A DNA stretch of 64,000 nucleotides from contig CAIPQU010000115.1 in assembly GCA_903867305.1 (NCBI GenBank), positions 1 to 64,000 on the forward strand, written 5' to 3'. Shown here one piece after another: positions 1-9,967 of this stretch. Position numbers and translations under genes: made by a program. Each line of letters begins with the position of its first letter. Within the stretch, counting starts at the first letter, position 1. Under the pieces are notes generated by a model, which was not told the origin of the DNA, ran no database searches, and was given only the letters and a program-made list of their open reading frames with translations. The stretch is from an uncultured beta proteobacterium (GTDB taxonomy: Bacteria; Pseudomonadota; Gammaproteobacteria; Burkholderiales; Burkholderiaceae).

Positions 1-52
1 ATAAACTATCGATTAATTCTTTTGGTACTACTCGTTTTGCTTCTTCGGTCAT
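1..52 (-). CDS. IS256-family transposase (partial, runs off window edge)
   Basis: Reverse-strand translation MTEEAKRVVPKELIDSL, open at the edge. Confidence 0.7.
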   Translation of the reverse strand, partial: MTEEAKRVVPKELIDSL

Positions 53-118
53 AATTTCTCCTTTGGAGTGGGTTCTCACCCATTATTAAACCGTTTACAC
101 AAAATTTAGTACACCCCC
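1..118 (-). mobile_element. End of an IS256-family-like insertion sequence: transposase N-terminus plus terminal inverted repeat
   Basis: Minus strand from 52 reads MTEEAKRVVPKELIDSL, typical of IS256-family transposase N-termini. It is preceded by an SD (GGAG). A candidate TIR, ccgtttacacaaaatttagtacaccccc, lies at about 91-118. Confidence 0.75.
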
Positions 119-210
119 TAAAAGTATTAAATTAAATAACTAAAAATCTCCTGTTTTTTTATATTGGACTATCATAGGGTCAATATTGCTTTTGAAGAAT
201 TTTTTGAGTT

Positions 211-1104
211 GTGAATTTATTAATTAAGGCCTGTTTGTCCATGCAAAACTCATACATCCTTGCCGCACTTTGCTCCATGTGCTTTTACGGTTTTAGCGAT
301 GTTATTTTCAAACTATCGGCAAGGTATGGGATCCCTTCCCATCAATTCATCATCTTACAGACTATTTTTTTTCTGCCAAGCGCTTTGCTACTCGGTTTAA
401 TCACCGATACGATTCATATTGGTGTCCCGTTCTATTACGGAATGTGTGCTGGCGTCACTCTTTATTTTGCCCTGCTCTATTTTGCGATTAGTTTAAGTAC
501 TGGTGATGTTAGCGTTGTCGCTCCGGTCTTTCGAAGTAGCTTTGTCTTGTCCTCTGCTTTAGCGATTCTTTTTTTAGGCGAACATGTCACGATCATCAAG
601 ATTTTGGCATTTGCGCTGTCGGTGATCGCCGCCTTTTTACTACTGAGTCAACTCAAACCCAACGCAACGAACAAGTCGCCCTCACCAAAAGTAAAACATA
701 CTACCCGTAACCTCATCATTGCCACCGCGTTTATGGGTATTACTGGCTTTATTTATAAATTAGGCGCCATCGCCGGGGGCAACACCATCTCGATTGTAAA
801 TGGTCAAGCTTTTATCTTTTTTCCGTTAGCATTTATCGCCTGTTATATCAAAGAGAAAAAAATTGTGTTTGTTTGGAAATATGTCTATTTAGGATTTGGA
901 GCAGCTCTGTGCTTATTTGGCGGTCTATTTCTCTTGCTAGAAGCTTTAAAGGTTGGTCCCGCAAGCACGATCGTACCTATCTCGCAAATGAGTTTTGTCG
1001 TGTCAGCAATCACTGGTATTTTTCTATTGAAAGAAAAAATGACCGGGAAGAAAGTCTTAGGTCTAGCTTGCGCCATTGGAGCTATCCTATTGTTATCGCA
1101 ATAA
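211..1104 (+). CDS. EamA/DMT superfamily permease (true start possibly ATG at 241)
   Basis: Multiple TM helices; DMT-type two-repeat architecture with motifs such as LSTGDVSVVAPVFRSSFV and VGPASTIVPISQMSFV. Confidence 0.8.
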   Translation: MNLLIKACLSMQNSYILAALCSMCFYGFSDVIFKLSARYGIPSHQFIILQTIFFLPSALLLGLITDTIHIGVPFYYGMCAGVTLYFALLYFAISLSTGDVSVVAPVFRSSFVLSSALAILFLGEHVTIIKILAFALSVIAAFLLLSQLKPNATNKSPSPKVKHTTRNLIIATAFMGITGFIYKLGAIAGGNTISIVNGQAFIFFPLAFIACYIKEKKIVFVWKYVYLGFGAALCLFGGLFLLLEALKVGPASTIVPISQMSFVVSAITGIFLLKEKMTGKKVLGLACAIGAILLLSQ

Positions 1105-1186
1105 GGTTGTCACAATAAGGTTATCCTAATAAGTATCTCTCAATTGCTCTCGTCTAAAGCTCACAAGGTCAAATTAATAAGCGTCT

Positions 1187-1729
1187 TTACTTTTCGTTTT
1201 TTAATTTTTGATGATGGTGAATCGGTACCGAAAACTGATACTCAATATCCCACGGAAAGAAGATCCATTGAGTTTGTTTAAACTCTCGAACATAAAGATC
1301 GACAAGCTCTTTTCCAGCAGGCTTTGCATACAAGGTACAGAAATACGCTTTGGGTAATTTTTGGCGAATAAATCTGGCCGTTTTTCCAGTATCCACCAGA
1401 TCATCAATGAGTAAAAAACCCTCGCCATCACCATCAATCATTTTGATGACTTCTAATTCATTTTGTTGTTGATCGATACTACTCGAATCACTGTTGCCAT
1501 AACTGGAAATACACACTGTATCAATCAATTTAATATCAAGCTCTCGCGCAATCAGCGCGGCAGGTATTAAACCACCTTTTGTAATGGCGATGATGCCTTT
1601 AAAGGGTCCTTTAGCAAGTAGTTGATTGGCAATGAACTTCGCATCTCGCTGTAACTCAGTCCAAGAAATAATGACTTCATCTTTATAGGGTCGGTGATTT
1701 TCCATCAGTTGTAACCTTGTTTTGTTCAA
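1187..1729 (-). CDS. gpt: Xanthine/hypoxanthine phosphoribosyltransferase-like protein
   Basis: PRPP-binding motif FLLIDDLVDTGKTA; GIIAITKGGLIPAALIARELDI. Confidence 0.85.
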   Translation of the reverse strand: MNKTRLQLMENHRPYKDEVIISWTELQRDAKFIANQLLAKGPFKGIIAITKGGLIPAALIARELDIKLIDTVCISSYGNSDSSSIDQQQNELEVIKMIDGDGEGFLLIDDLVDTGKTARFIRQKLPKAYFCTLYAKPAGKELVDLYVREFKQTQWIFFPWDIEYQFSVPIHHHQKLKNEK

Positions 1730-1854
1730 TTACTTAAATAATATAGGATGAAGCTTTGCAGATAATACCGCCTCATAAGGTAAGTAGCACTTCGAGTTTA
1801 ATCTAAAGAAATTTATCTAAGAATAAATTACATTTTGCAATGCTTTAATCATCT

Positions 1855-2166
1855 TTACATATTGAGGGTAGCAGCTTCTGGATATAGATTCGGAAAAAGA
1901 AATTGCAAACTATCTAACGGGAATACAAACATGACAAAAGCCTTATGACTCTCACTCTTCACAAGTCCAACCTTCAACAAATGGGAGAGTAAAGACCTTG
2001 CAGATCTTTCCCCTAACCAAGTCATTTGAAGAAAGTCGCCACGCTTGGTTAGCCCCGCTAAATAGAGATGAGATAAAGTGGTCAATGGCACAGGCAAACA
2101 CCTTATGAAACGCTCACTAATTCTTACCAGAATGCCTTTAAAATCAGCAGCTCTGACACTACCCAA
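1855..2166 (-). pseudogene. C-terminal fragment of a Fic-family protein
   Basis: The pattern TKRGDFLQMTWLGERSARSLLSHLLKVGLVKSESHKAFVMFVFPLDSLQFLFPNLYPEA resembles the C-terminal winged-helix segment of Fic-family proteins. The catalytic HPFxxGNGR domain is absent and there is no ATG start. Confidence 0.65.
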
Positions 2167-2263
2167 CGAAAATTGTACCTACAAAAAACCAAACAGACCT
2201 TAAACTCACCAATCCTGATAGGACAAAGCGCTATGCTCAGCTTAATAAGGTCAACTCCAATCA

Positions 2264-3331
2264 TCAACTTAATGCTCTGTGCTTCTTTTTTAGCAAAACA
2301 AATGGTAACTCAGCCAAATGAAAGCTTACATATGAAAATATAGTGGAAACAAGCATTGTTAGACATAGTGCAACGATAAAATCGATTGCTCGAGGTGTGG
2401 ATGCGTGTGTCTCGGTGTTGGGAAGTATTAATATGAATAATCCAATCACAAAATTATGGTTCAAAAAGACTCCATAACTTAAATCCCCTACTGAAAACTG
2501 ATTTGCATTCTTCAGTCCCGCAGATTTCAAAGCAGCAATGATGGGAACACCTACAACTATTCCAGCGAGAATCGATCTCTTAATCAGTACTAATGGTCCC
2601 TGAAATGAAGGAAAAAAATAAGTTATCGTCAAAAGTACGACGGCTAAACACCAAATGAGTAAAGGAATAAATTTCTCCCTTTCATTAGCATCGTATAAAA
2701 AACTCCCCACAATAAAAATAAAAAAAGTACCCGGTAAAAAGCGATATCCCCATATCTCTGCATTAATGTAATCAACATAAGAAAAAAGAAAAATGATCAG
2801 CGAAATTATTAAAACTAATAGTCGTTTATTAAAAATAAGCACAAAGGGGAACAATACATAGAATGTAATTTCAAGACCCAAAGACCATGCTTGAGGAATA
2901 AGCATGCTAGAAAACTGATAATTAAAATTTAAAGGAACAACTAAGAGCTGAAGAATCACTGATTGGAGCGAAGGCTCATTCGGCATACCTTGTTGGCGTA
3001 AATTGAAATAATGCGCACAAATGATGATCAATACAGCATAAAAGTAAAACTGCGGCAAAAGCCGAAACAATCGGTCGAGATAAAACTGACCCAATAGGCT
3101 GATTGAAGGGTAATAATTCCGGATAAGAGCAGTCATCACATATCCACTGATCAGTAAAAATGAAATGACTGCTACCACCCCAATCTGAAAACCCATTAAT
3201 GGTTGGAACATATGACTATATAAAACCATATAAGCAAGTAATAGTCGATACAATCCCATTTTTTTACCCTTATTAGTCATTGATAACTGAGTTGAAATAG
3301 GAACAATATCCAAGAGTCTTTTGATCGGCAT
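2264..3331 (-). CDS. Acyltransferase 3 (OafA/YrhL-like) family membrane protein
   Basis: YRLLLAYMVLYSHMFQPLMG near the N-terminus, about 10 TM helices, QAWSLGLEITFYVLFPF motif. Confidence 0.85.
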   Translation of the reverse strand: MPIKRLLDIVPISTQLSMTNKGKKMGLYRLLLAYMVLYSHMFQPLMGFQIGVVAVISFLLISGYVMTALIRNYYPSISLLGQFYLDRLFRLLPQFYFYAVLIIICAHYFNLRQQGMPNEPSLQSVILQLLVVPLNFNYQFSSMLIPQAWSLGLEITFYVLFPFVLIFNKRLLVLIISLIIFLFSYVDYINAEIWGYRFLPGTFFIFIVGSFLYDANEREKFIPLLIWCLAVVLLTITYFFPSFQGPLVLIKRSILAGIVVGVPIIAALKSAGLKNANQFSVGDLSYGVFLNHNFVIGLFILILPNTETHASTPRAIDFIVALCLTMLVSTIFSYVSFHLAELPFVLLKKKHRALS

Positions 3332-3367
3332 CTCTGCTTAATTATGAGTTCCAATACTTTGATAGTG

Positions 3368-3381
3368 TTGATATGGATCAA
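3368..3381. promoter_or_regulatory. FNR/ANR-type palindrome TTGATatggATCAA
   Basis: Exact match to the FNR consensus TTGAT-N4-ATCAA. Confidence 0.55.
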
Positions 3382-3485
3382 ATAACCCCCTCAGTAAAGA
3401 TTGAAAGAAGAAAGTTTAGGGTCTATTAGCCCCATATATTTTTCTCGTCTAGATATGTTTTTACTCTGACGACTTAGTGTCTGTA

Positions 3486-3499
3486 TTGACCTAGATCAA
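3486..3499. promoter_or_regulatory. FNR-like half-degenerate palindrome TTGACctagATCAA
   Basis: One mismatch to TTGAT-N4-ATCAA. Confidence 0.35.
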
Positions 3500-3792
3500 T
3501 GTCGCCTGCATCGCCATCAGAATTTTGTGTCTTTACTGTGGTTGGACGAACATCAATGAACCAAAGCTTCCCAAAGTTCCAAAAACCAAATCCCTTTAGG
3601 TCGATGGACAACCTATGCCAATCGTCTGACTGCACTTCGCAAGAGTTAGCATTAAAAAAGTGGACTCATTCCACGATTGCGAAGCTAGAGACGATGGAGG
3701 TGGGAACAACGATTCTGGTAAACCTAAAAACAGAAAGTTGGAAAGGTGAAGAATCGGTAAAGAATCGATCAAAACCCCCAAGAGAGAGCTCC

Positions 3793-3866
3793 TGGAGGCG
3801 CGAGAGGGAATCGAACCCCCGTTCAAAGCTTTGCAGGCTTCTGCCTAACCACTCGGCCATCGCGCC
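3793..3866 (-). tRNA. tRNA-Cys(GCA)
   Basis: Cloverleaf GGCGCGA..GCCGAGTGGTTAGGC..GAAGC CTGCAAA GCTTT..GGGGGTTCGATTCCCTC..TCGCGCC-T-CCA. Confidence 0.95.
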
Positions 3867-3877
3867 ATTGATATCAA

Positions 3878-3903
3878 CAAAAAGGGAAGCTTTTGGCTTC
3901 CCT
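3878..3903 (-). terminator. Intrinsic terminator-like hairpin between tRNA-Gly and tRNA-Cys
   Basis: Minus strand AGGGAAGC-CAAAA-GCTTCCCT followed by a short T run. Confidence 0.6.
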
Positions 3904-3911
3904 CCGTATCT

Positions 3912-3987
3912 TGGAGCGGGAAACGAGGCTCGAACTCGCGACCTCAACCTTGGCAAGGTTGCGCTCTACCAACTGAGCTATTCCCGC
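3912..3987 (-). tRNA. tRNA-Gly(GCC)
   Basis: GCGGGAATAGCTCAGTTGGTAGAGCGCAACCTTGCCAAGGTTGAGGTCGCGAGTTCGAGCCTCGTTTCCCGCTCCA. Confidence 0.96.
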
Positions 3988-4072
3988 ACTATTCATTTCA
4001 TTCCTACATTAATTACTTAGGAAATCAATTAAGTCCACTATTCTAGCAAATTTTCTCAAGAAAGGCGAATAT

Positions 4073-4642
4073 TTATCCTTTTTCAATGATGACTTGCTTT
4101 GCTTTTTGTAAATAATAAAACATCGACCATAAGGTGAGTAAGGCCGCGACGATAATTAATAGCTGCCCAATTTGTCGACACGGCACCCCCAAAACAGGTC
4201 CGTCATACAGTAAGAAACTAATGGCAATAAGTTGCATCGTTGTCTTTACTTTACCTAAAAAGTGAACCGCAACACTGGCCGATGCCCCCATCAATGCCAT
4301 CCACTCACGCAAGGCCGAGATCGTAATCTCTCGGCCAATAATAATGATGGCAACCCACACTTGAACACGGTCAAAATTGAGCAATACCAGCAAGGCCGCA
4401 GCAACAATCAGCTTATCGGCCACAGGATCCAAAAAAGCACCAAAATTCGAGGCCTGCTCCCATTTTCGGGCTAAATATCCATCTAACCAATCGGTAAAAG
4501 CTGCACTCACAAATAAAACGGTCGCAATCAAATTTTTATTGGGTAAGCTCAAAAAAGCATCCGGAATATAGTAAATCCCAACCAAAAGTGGGATCACTGC
4601 AATCCGCAGCCACGTTAAAAAGATTGGAAAGTTAAATGGCAT
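4073..4642 (-). CDS. pgsA: CDP-diacylglycerol--glycerol-3-phosphate 3-phosphatidyltransferase
   Basis: CDP-alcohol phosphotransferase motif DWLDGYLARKW..GAFLDPVADKL. Confidence 0.95.
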   Translation of the reverse strand: MPFNFPIFLTWLRIAVIPLLVGIYYIPDAFLSLPNKNLIATVLFVSAAFTDWLDGYLARKWEQASNFGAFLDPVADKLIVAAALLVLLNFDRVQVWVAIIIIGREITISALREWMALMGASASVAVHFLGKVKTTMQLIAISFLLYDGPVLGVPCRQIGQLLIIVAALLTLWSMFYYLQKAKQVIIEKG

Positions 4643-4680
4643 GCAATGAAATCAATCATGTGATTTGTGAACGAATCCCT

Positions 4681-6561
4681 CTAGTGTAATTGTTTATATA
4701 TTTGTTGTGCTAAAGAACTCGAAATCCCCTCTACCTGAGTCAACTCTTCAACGGTGGCTCCAGCAACCCCTTTGATTCCCCCAAAACGCGCCAAAAGCTT
4801 TTGCCGACGCTTCGCTCCAATCCCTTCAATCTCTTCTAAACGAGAAACGTTTCTCGTTTTTTGACGTTTGGCACGCATACCCGTAATAGCAAATCTGTGC
4901 GCCTCATCGCGTATTTGTGCAACTAACATGAGTCCAGAATGATCAATACCTAACTGCAATGGCGCTCGCTCATCAGCAAAGATTAAAGTCTCTAGCCCGA
5001 CCTTGCGGCCCTCCCCTTTTGCAACCCCAACAATCAAACGTATATCAACCCCTAGCTCGGATAAAACTTGCCGAGCTACCTCAACTTGACCTTTACCCCC
5101 ATCCACCAAAATAATGTGCGGGATTTTTTCTGTGGGCAATTCCTGAAATGCGGCGTATCGTCTACCCAAGACTTGTTTCATGGCGGCATAATCATCGCCA
5201 GGCGTAATGCCTTCGATGTTGAAGCGGCGATACTCTTTATTTTGCAAGGCGTGGTATTGGTAAACCACACAAGAAGCTTGTGTGGCCTCTCCTGCTGTGT
5301 GACTGATATCAAAGCATTCGATCCGAAGTTGCTCAGTGTCATCAATCTCAATCCCTAAGGTCTGGACTAAGTCCTTGGAGCGTGAACTCTGACCGCTGTT
5401 CTCACTAATCCGCTTGAGCAAGGATAGCTCCGCATTATCTTGAGCGAGTTTTAACCAATGCCGACGTTGTTCTTGTGGATGGGTAATAAACTGCACCTTT
5501 TTATTGATGATGCCTGAGAGGGATTGTTGTATCAATTCCCCCTCGTCTCCTAAATCAATGTTCATGACATAAACGGCAGGAAGCATCCTCATCGATGAAT
5601 CATTCACCGTATCTTCATCTAAATAATGCTGCGACATAAAAGAAAGTAAATAGTCCTTGAGTTCGGATTGAATATCCCCCTGAACCTTCACAACACTTGG
5701 AAAGTAAGCATGATCCCCAAGGTGCCGACCACCTCTGACCATGGCTAAGTTCACGCAAACTTGCCCCATTTTTTCTACAACGGCAAGGATGTCAATATTC
5801 GTCTGCCCATCTGCAACAGCGTCCATGGATTGTTGTTGCAGTACCCCGGATAAATCAGCAATGCGGTCTCTTACCCCCGCCGCTTTTTCAAATTCAAGCT
5901 CATCACTAAAAGCTAACATTTGATCCTCAAGCTCTTCCATTACCGAAGCATGGTCGCCCTCTAAAAAAGATAAGGCCTTAGTAACATCCTTGGCATATTC
6001 ACTGGTGGCAATTAATCCTACACAGGGTGCGCTGCACCGATGGATCTGATGCAGTAAACAGGGGCGACTACGATTCTTAAACACCGTATCTTCACAGGTG
6101 CGTAACAAAAATACTTTTTGAAGAATTTGAACACTATTGCGGACTGCCCAAGAGTTAGGAAAAGGACCAAAATAGGTATTTTTTTTATCCGTCTTGCCGC
6201 GATAAGATGTAATCCTCGGGAATGAATGCCCAGTGAGCATCAAGTAAGGATAAGACTTATCGTCCCGAAAAAGAATATTAAAAGGTGGGGCTAAGGCTTT
6301 GATGAGGTTGTTTTCTAAAATTAAGGCCTCAGTCTCTGTGCGAGTAACCGTGGTCTCAAAATGGTTAATTTTAGAAACCATGCGCTCAATTCTGGGTGAG
6401 AGTTGGGTCCTCTGAAAATAACTCGTTACCCTCTTGCGTAAGTTCTTCGCCTTACCAACATACAGAATATGTCCATTCACATCAAAAAATCGATATACTC
6501 CTGATAGGTCTGTGATTTCTTTGACCTTTTCTTGTAACATTTCATGAGTACTTTGAGACAT
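4681..6561 (-). CDS. uvrC: Excinuclease ABC subunit C
   Basis: GIY-YIG-type N-terminus ([26 protein letters not shown]), UvrC homology region, C-terminal HhH. Confidence 0.97.
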   Translation of the reverse strand: MSQSTHEMLQEKVKEITDLSGVYRFFDVNGHILYVGKAKNLRKRVTSYFQRTQLSPRIERMVSKINHFETTVTRTETEALILENNLIKALAPPFNILFRDDKSYPYLMLTGHSFPRITSYRGKTDKKNTYFGPFPNSWAVRNSVQILQKVFLLRTCEDTVFKNRSRPCLLHQIHRCSAPCVGLIATSEYAKDVTKALSFLEGDHASVMEELEDQMLAFSDELEFEKAAGVRDRIADLSGVLQQQSMDAVADGQTNIDILAVVEKMGQVCVNLAMVRGGRHLGDHAYFPSVVKVQGDIQSELKDYLLSFMSQHYLDEDTVNDSSMRMLPAVYVMNIDLGDEGELIQQSLSGIINKKVQFITHPQEQRRHWLKLAQDNAELSLLKRISENSGQSSRSKDLVQTLGIEIDDTEQLRIECFDISHTAGEATQASCVVYQYHALQNKEYRRFNIEGITPGDDYAAMKQVLGRRYAAFQELPTEKIPHIILVDGGKGQVEVARQVLSELGVDIRLIVGVAKGEGRKVGLETLIFADERAPLQLGIDHSGLMLVAQIRDEAHRFAITGMRAKRQKTRNVSRLEEIEGIGAKRRQKLLARFGGIKGVAGATVEELTQVEGISSSLAQQIYKQLH

Positions 6562-7702
6562 GCGTTTTGATATTTTCTGTCACGTTGTTGATAATTATGG
6601 TGATGTTGGTGTCTGTTGGCGACTAGTTAAACGACTAGCCCAAACCCATTTCACCTCAAGCGATCATTTTACTTCGCCTGATAAGGATCATTTTCGCTTA
6701 TTTTGTGATTATCCTGAATTGGTGGAAAAAGTTGCTGGGGATGATGGTTTAAGGGAAATTCTCTCCCTCGGTGTGGAGTTATTGCCCTGGAATTCTGCAG
6801 ATCAATCCATTACCGAGGATATTTACCCCGATATTGTGATTGAAACATTTTCTTGTGAACTGCCTGCGGTTTATTCAGGAAAACTGAAGTCATTTAGCAA
6901 AGCACTGATTATCAATCTCGAGTACTTGAGTGCTGAGACTTGGACTATTTCGGCTCATGGCTTGCCGTCACCTCCTTCTCAATCGGATGATTTACTCCGG
7001 TATTTTTATTACCCTGGATTTACACCAGAGTCAGGTGGCTTGTTACAAGGTAAATTACCATCGACGGATGAAAATAATACGTTTATACCTCGTTCTCTTG
7101 ATCAAATTTGGCGAAAACTTCGCCCTAGCTCAGAAGCCAAACGAGTGAGCATCTTTACCTACGGTGGAGAAAAACTCACGCAACTTCTGAATCAGATGTT
7201 ACGAAGCAATCAACCACTTGATCTTCTTGTCTGTGGTGAAAACGCCCTAAAAACCTGCCAGGTGTGGCTTGAAGAGGAGTTCTCTGAACCCGTAAGCCGT
7301 AACTTTTTGCAACTGATTCCCATGCCGTTCATCCCACAAGATGATTTTGATTGGTTACTCCATGCTTGTGATCTGAATTTCGTGCGGGGTGAAGATTCAT
7401 TTGTTCGTGCCCAGTGGGCTGGTAAGCCTTTTGTCTGGGATATATACCCACAAGAGGATGACGCTCACCATATCAAATTGGATGCTTTTTTAGGGATGTA
7501 TCTACAAAATGCTTTACCGAGTGGTAAAAAAGCCGCATACGCTGCAATGCATTGGGAAGAGTTCGCCGATTGGTGGCAAGCCCTGCATCCCATGACGCAA
7601 CATGCTGTGATGTGGCGCCAAGAACTCATGAAATCCCAAATTAAAGGGGACCTGGCCATCCGTTTACGCGATTTCATATTAGAAAAACTAAAAAAAGGTT
7701 AA
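6560..7702 (+). CDS. earP: EF-P arginine rhamnosyltransferase EarP
   Basis: N-terminus [28 protein letters not shown]-terminal [28 protein letters not shown]; next to efp. Confidence 0.95.
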   Translation: MRFDIFCHVVDNYGDVGVCWRLVKRLAQTHFTSSDHFTSPDKDHFRLFCDYPELVEKVAGDDGLREILSLGVELLPWNSADQSITEDIYPDIVIETFSCELPAVYSGKLKSFSKALIINLEYLSAETWTISAHGLPSPPSQSDDLLRYFYYPGFTPESGGLLQGKLPSTDENNTFIPRSLDQIWRKLRPSSEAKRVSIFTYGGEKLTQLLNQMLRSNQPLDLLVCGENALKTCQVWLEEEFSEPVSRNFLQLIPMPFIPQDDFDWLLHACDLNFVRGEDSFVRAQWAGKPFVWDIYPQEDDAHHIKLDAFLGMYLQNALPSGKKAAYAAMHWEEFADWWQALHPMTQHAVMWRQELMKSQIKGDLAIRLRDFILEKLKKG

Positions 7703-7735
7703 AATCATTGGTTTGATATTCAAGGGAAATCGACG

Positions 7736-8296
7736 ATGAAAATCGCTCAAGAGATTCGAGTAGGAAACGTTGTAATGATTAACAACGAACCAATGGTAGT
7801 TCAACGCGCAGAATACAGCCGCTCTGGCAGAAATTCCTCCGTTGTAAAAATGAAATTTAAAAATCTGATGACGGATGCCCCAAACGAGGGTATCTATAAG
7901 GCAGACGATAAGTTCGATATCGTGGTTTTAGAGAAAAAAGAATGTACGTATTCTTATTTCGCAGATCCAATGTACGTCTTTATGGATACGGATTACAACC
8001 AATACGAAGTAGAAGCTGAAAATATGGGCGATGCCCTCAACTATCTGCAAGACGGTATGACGGTTGAAGTTGTATTCTACGAAGGTAAAGCATTATCCGT
8101 TGATTTACCGACCATGATTGTGCGTAAGATTATGTATACAGAGCCAGCTGTTAAGGGTGATACATCTTCCGGTAAAGTCATGAAGATGGCCAAAATTGAA
8201 ACCGGTTACGAATTACAAGTGCCACTCTTTTGCGGTACCGATGATTTAATTGAAATTGATACACGTACTGGTGAATACCGCAGTCGCGCCAATTAA
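7736..8296 (+). CDS. efp: Elongation factor P (Arg32 type)
   Basis: EF-P KOW and OB domains; loop SRSGRNSS with Arg at position 32. Confidence 0.97.
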   Translation: MKIAQEIRVGNVVMINNEPMVVQRAEYSRSGRNSSVVKMKFKNLMTDAPNEGIYKADDKFDIVVLEKKECTYSYFADPMYVFMDTDYNQYEVEAENMGDALNYLQDGMTVEVVFYEGKALSVDLPTMIVRKIMYTEPAVKGDTSSGKVMKMAKIETGYELQVPLFCGTDDLIEIDTRTGEYRSRAN

Positions 8297-8315
8297 TTGA
8301 TCTTCAATCTCAAAT

Positions 8316-8349
8316 AAAAACAGCTTCTATATAAAGAAGCTGTTTTTTT
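8316..8349 (+). terminator. Intrinsic terminator after efp
   Basis: aaaacagcttc-tatataaa-gaagctgtttttttt. Confidence 0.85.
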
Positions 8350-8399
8350 ATGTCGAAGAAAAAAATACTGATTTACGGTCACAACAAGGTTTATTATCT

Positions 8400-9488
8400 T
8401 TAAACCGCAATCAAGCCATGACTTTGCAATAACATTTTAGCCTCAGCGTACTGAGTCTCCATTTGTAATGATTTCCAATCATGACCCGGGTTGGTTGGAA
8501 ATAAACGTTTTAATCGCGCCTTGGAGACTGCAAATAATTTTTCATTAATCCGCAAGTGCGCGAGTAATTGATCTGCCTTGGCTGGACTATTACAAATCAA
8601 TACAGCGTCACATCCAGCGGTGAGGGCCGCCTGCGCTCCCTTGACGACATCACCCATGACTGAGGCACCCTCCATGGATAAATCATCACTGAAGATAACG
8701 CCTGTAAATTCGATTTGGCGTCGCAAAATATCCTGTAACCATTTTTTTGAAAAACCTGCAGGAAACTGATCCACCTGCGGATAAATCACATGTGCGGGCA
8801 TGACAGAATCTAAAGCAATGCCAAGATCAACATATGGCTGGGCGTCTCTCTGGAGAATCTCATCTAATGAGCGATCATCAATAGGAATTTCGACATGCGA
8901 ATCTGCCTTCGCATATCCATGACCAGGAAAATGCTTTCCGCAATTTTTCATACCAGCTAATAAGAGTCCGTGATTTAAGCTTTTCGCCAACATGGACACA
9001 ATGCTGGGACTTACATGAAAAGATCGATCGCCAATCACCTGACTATGACGATAATCTAAATCGAGTACAGGTGTAAAACTAAAATCAACTCCGCAGGCCA
9101 GTAACTCTGAGGCTAATACATATCCAACGGCGGTCGCTGCCTTCATCGCGAGTAAGGCGGTTTCTTCAGGGCTATGCTTACCGGCTGGTAACTGTTTACC
9201 ACTCCATAACAAGCCTAATCTTTGCATCGCTGGTAAATGGGTAAAGCCGTCCGTCTTACAACGTTGCACTCGTCCACCTTCGTGATCGATGGCGATCAAA
9301 ACATCCTCCCGAATCGCTTTAATCGATTTGGTTAAGGCGGTGAGTTGTCCACGACTTTGAAAGTTTCTACCAAATAAAATAACCCCACCTGTTAGTGGAT
9401 GGGCTATCCTTGCTTTATCTTGATCATTCAGCACTAAACCTTCTACATCAAGTACGATAGGGCCTGGCGAGTAATTCTTTTTTTTCAT
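8400..9488 (-). CDS. nagZ: Beta-N-acetylhexosaminidase
   Basis: GH3 motifs AIDHEGGRVQR, KHFPGHGYAKADSH, FSDDLSMEGA. Confidence 0.95.
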   Translation of the reverse strand: MKKKNYSPGPIVLDVEGLVLNDQDKARIAHPLTGGVILFGRNFQSRGQLTALTKSIKAIREDVLIAIDHEGGRVQRCKTDGFTHLPAMQRLGLLWSGKQLPAGKHSPEETALLAMKAATAVGYVLASELLACGVDFSFTPVLDLDYRHSQVIGDRSFHVSPSIVSMLAKSLNHGLLLAGMKNCGKHFPGHGYAKADSHVEIPIDDRSLDEILQRDAQPYVDLGIALDSVMPAHVIYPQVDQFPAGFSKKWLQDILRRQIEFTGVIFSDDLSMEGASVMGDVVKGAQAALTAGCDAVLICNSPAKADQLLAHLRINEKLFAVSKARLKRLFPTNPGHDWKSLQMETQYAEAKMLLQSHGLIAV

Positions 9489-9562
9489 ATATCCGTTCCA
9501 ATGGGTCCTTGGTTATTCTGTTGTGATCTTCTTAATTTATCAATTAATCAATCATTATTAAA

Positions 9563-9967
9563 TCAGCTTGATTCTTTTTGACTAACGATAACTACCGCAC
9601 TAACAATATCTGTCTCATCAGTCAGTGTCACCTCGGCAATCCACCCTTTTTCTTGCATAAATGCTTCCATCGCACCATGATAGGTGAGGTATGGCTTACC
9701 GGAGGGGTCGTTCAAGGTTTGTACAGATTGCCAGGTCATCGGGAAACGCATCCCTAAACCAACGCCTTTGGAGAAGGCTTCCTTTGCTGCAAAACGAGTA
9801 CATAAGTACGCTAAACCACGTTTAGCATTACGTTGTTGTCGATATAAAAAAACTTTATATTCTTGAGGACCTAAAATACGCTGGGCAATTCGTCCCTCGG
9901 TTCGCTCATAGGTAGCCGCCATACGCTCAATCTTTAATAAATCATTACCAATTCCAACTACCATCAC
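9563..9967 (-). CDS. acpS: Holo-[acyl-carrier-protein] synthase
   Basis: [28 protein letters not shown]. Confidence 0.95.
   Translation of the reverse strand: MMVVGIGNDLLKIERMAATYERTEGRIAQRILGPQEYKVFLYRQQRNAKRGLAYLCTRFAAKEAFSKGVGLGMRFPMTWQSVQTLNDPSGKPYLTYHGAMEAFMQEKGWIAEVTLTDETDIVSAVVIVSQKESS

Noticed and set aside
873-1118. Alternative-frame ORFs inside the DMT permease and many other nested ORFs on the track
   Set aside because: They are shadow frames of well-supported genes with no domain signal.
3499-4020. 173-aa plus-strand ORF
   Set aside because: Its second half is antisense to two clear tRNA genes and the rest has no domain; most likely spurious.
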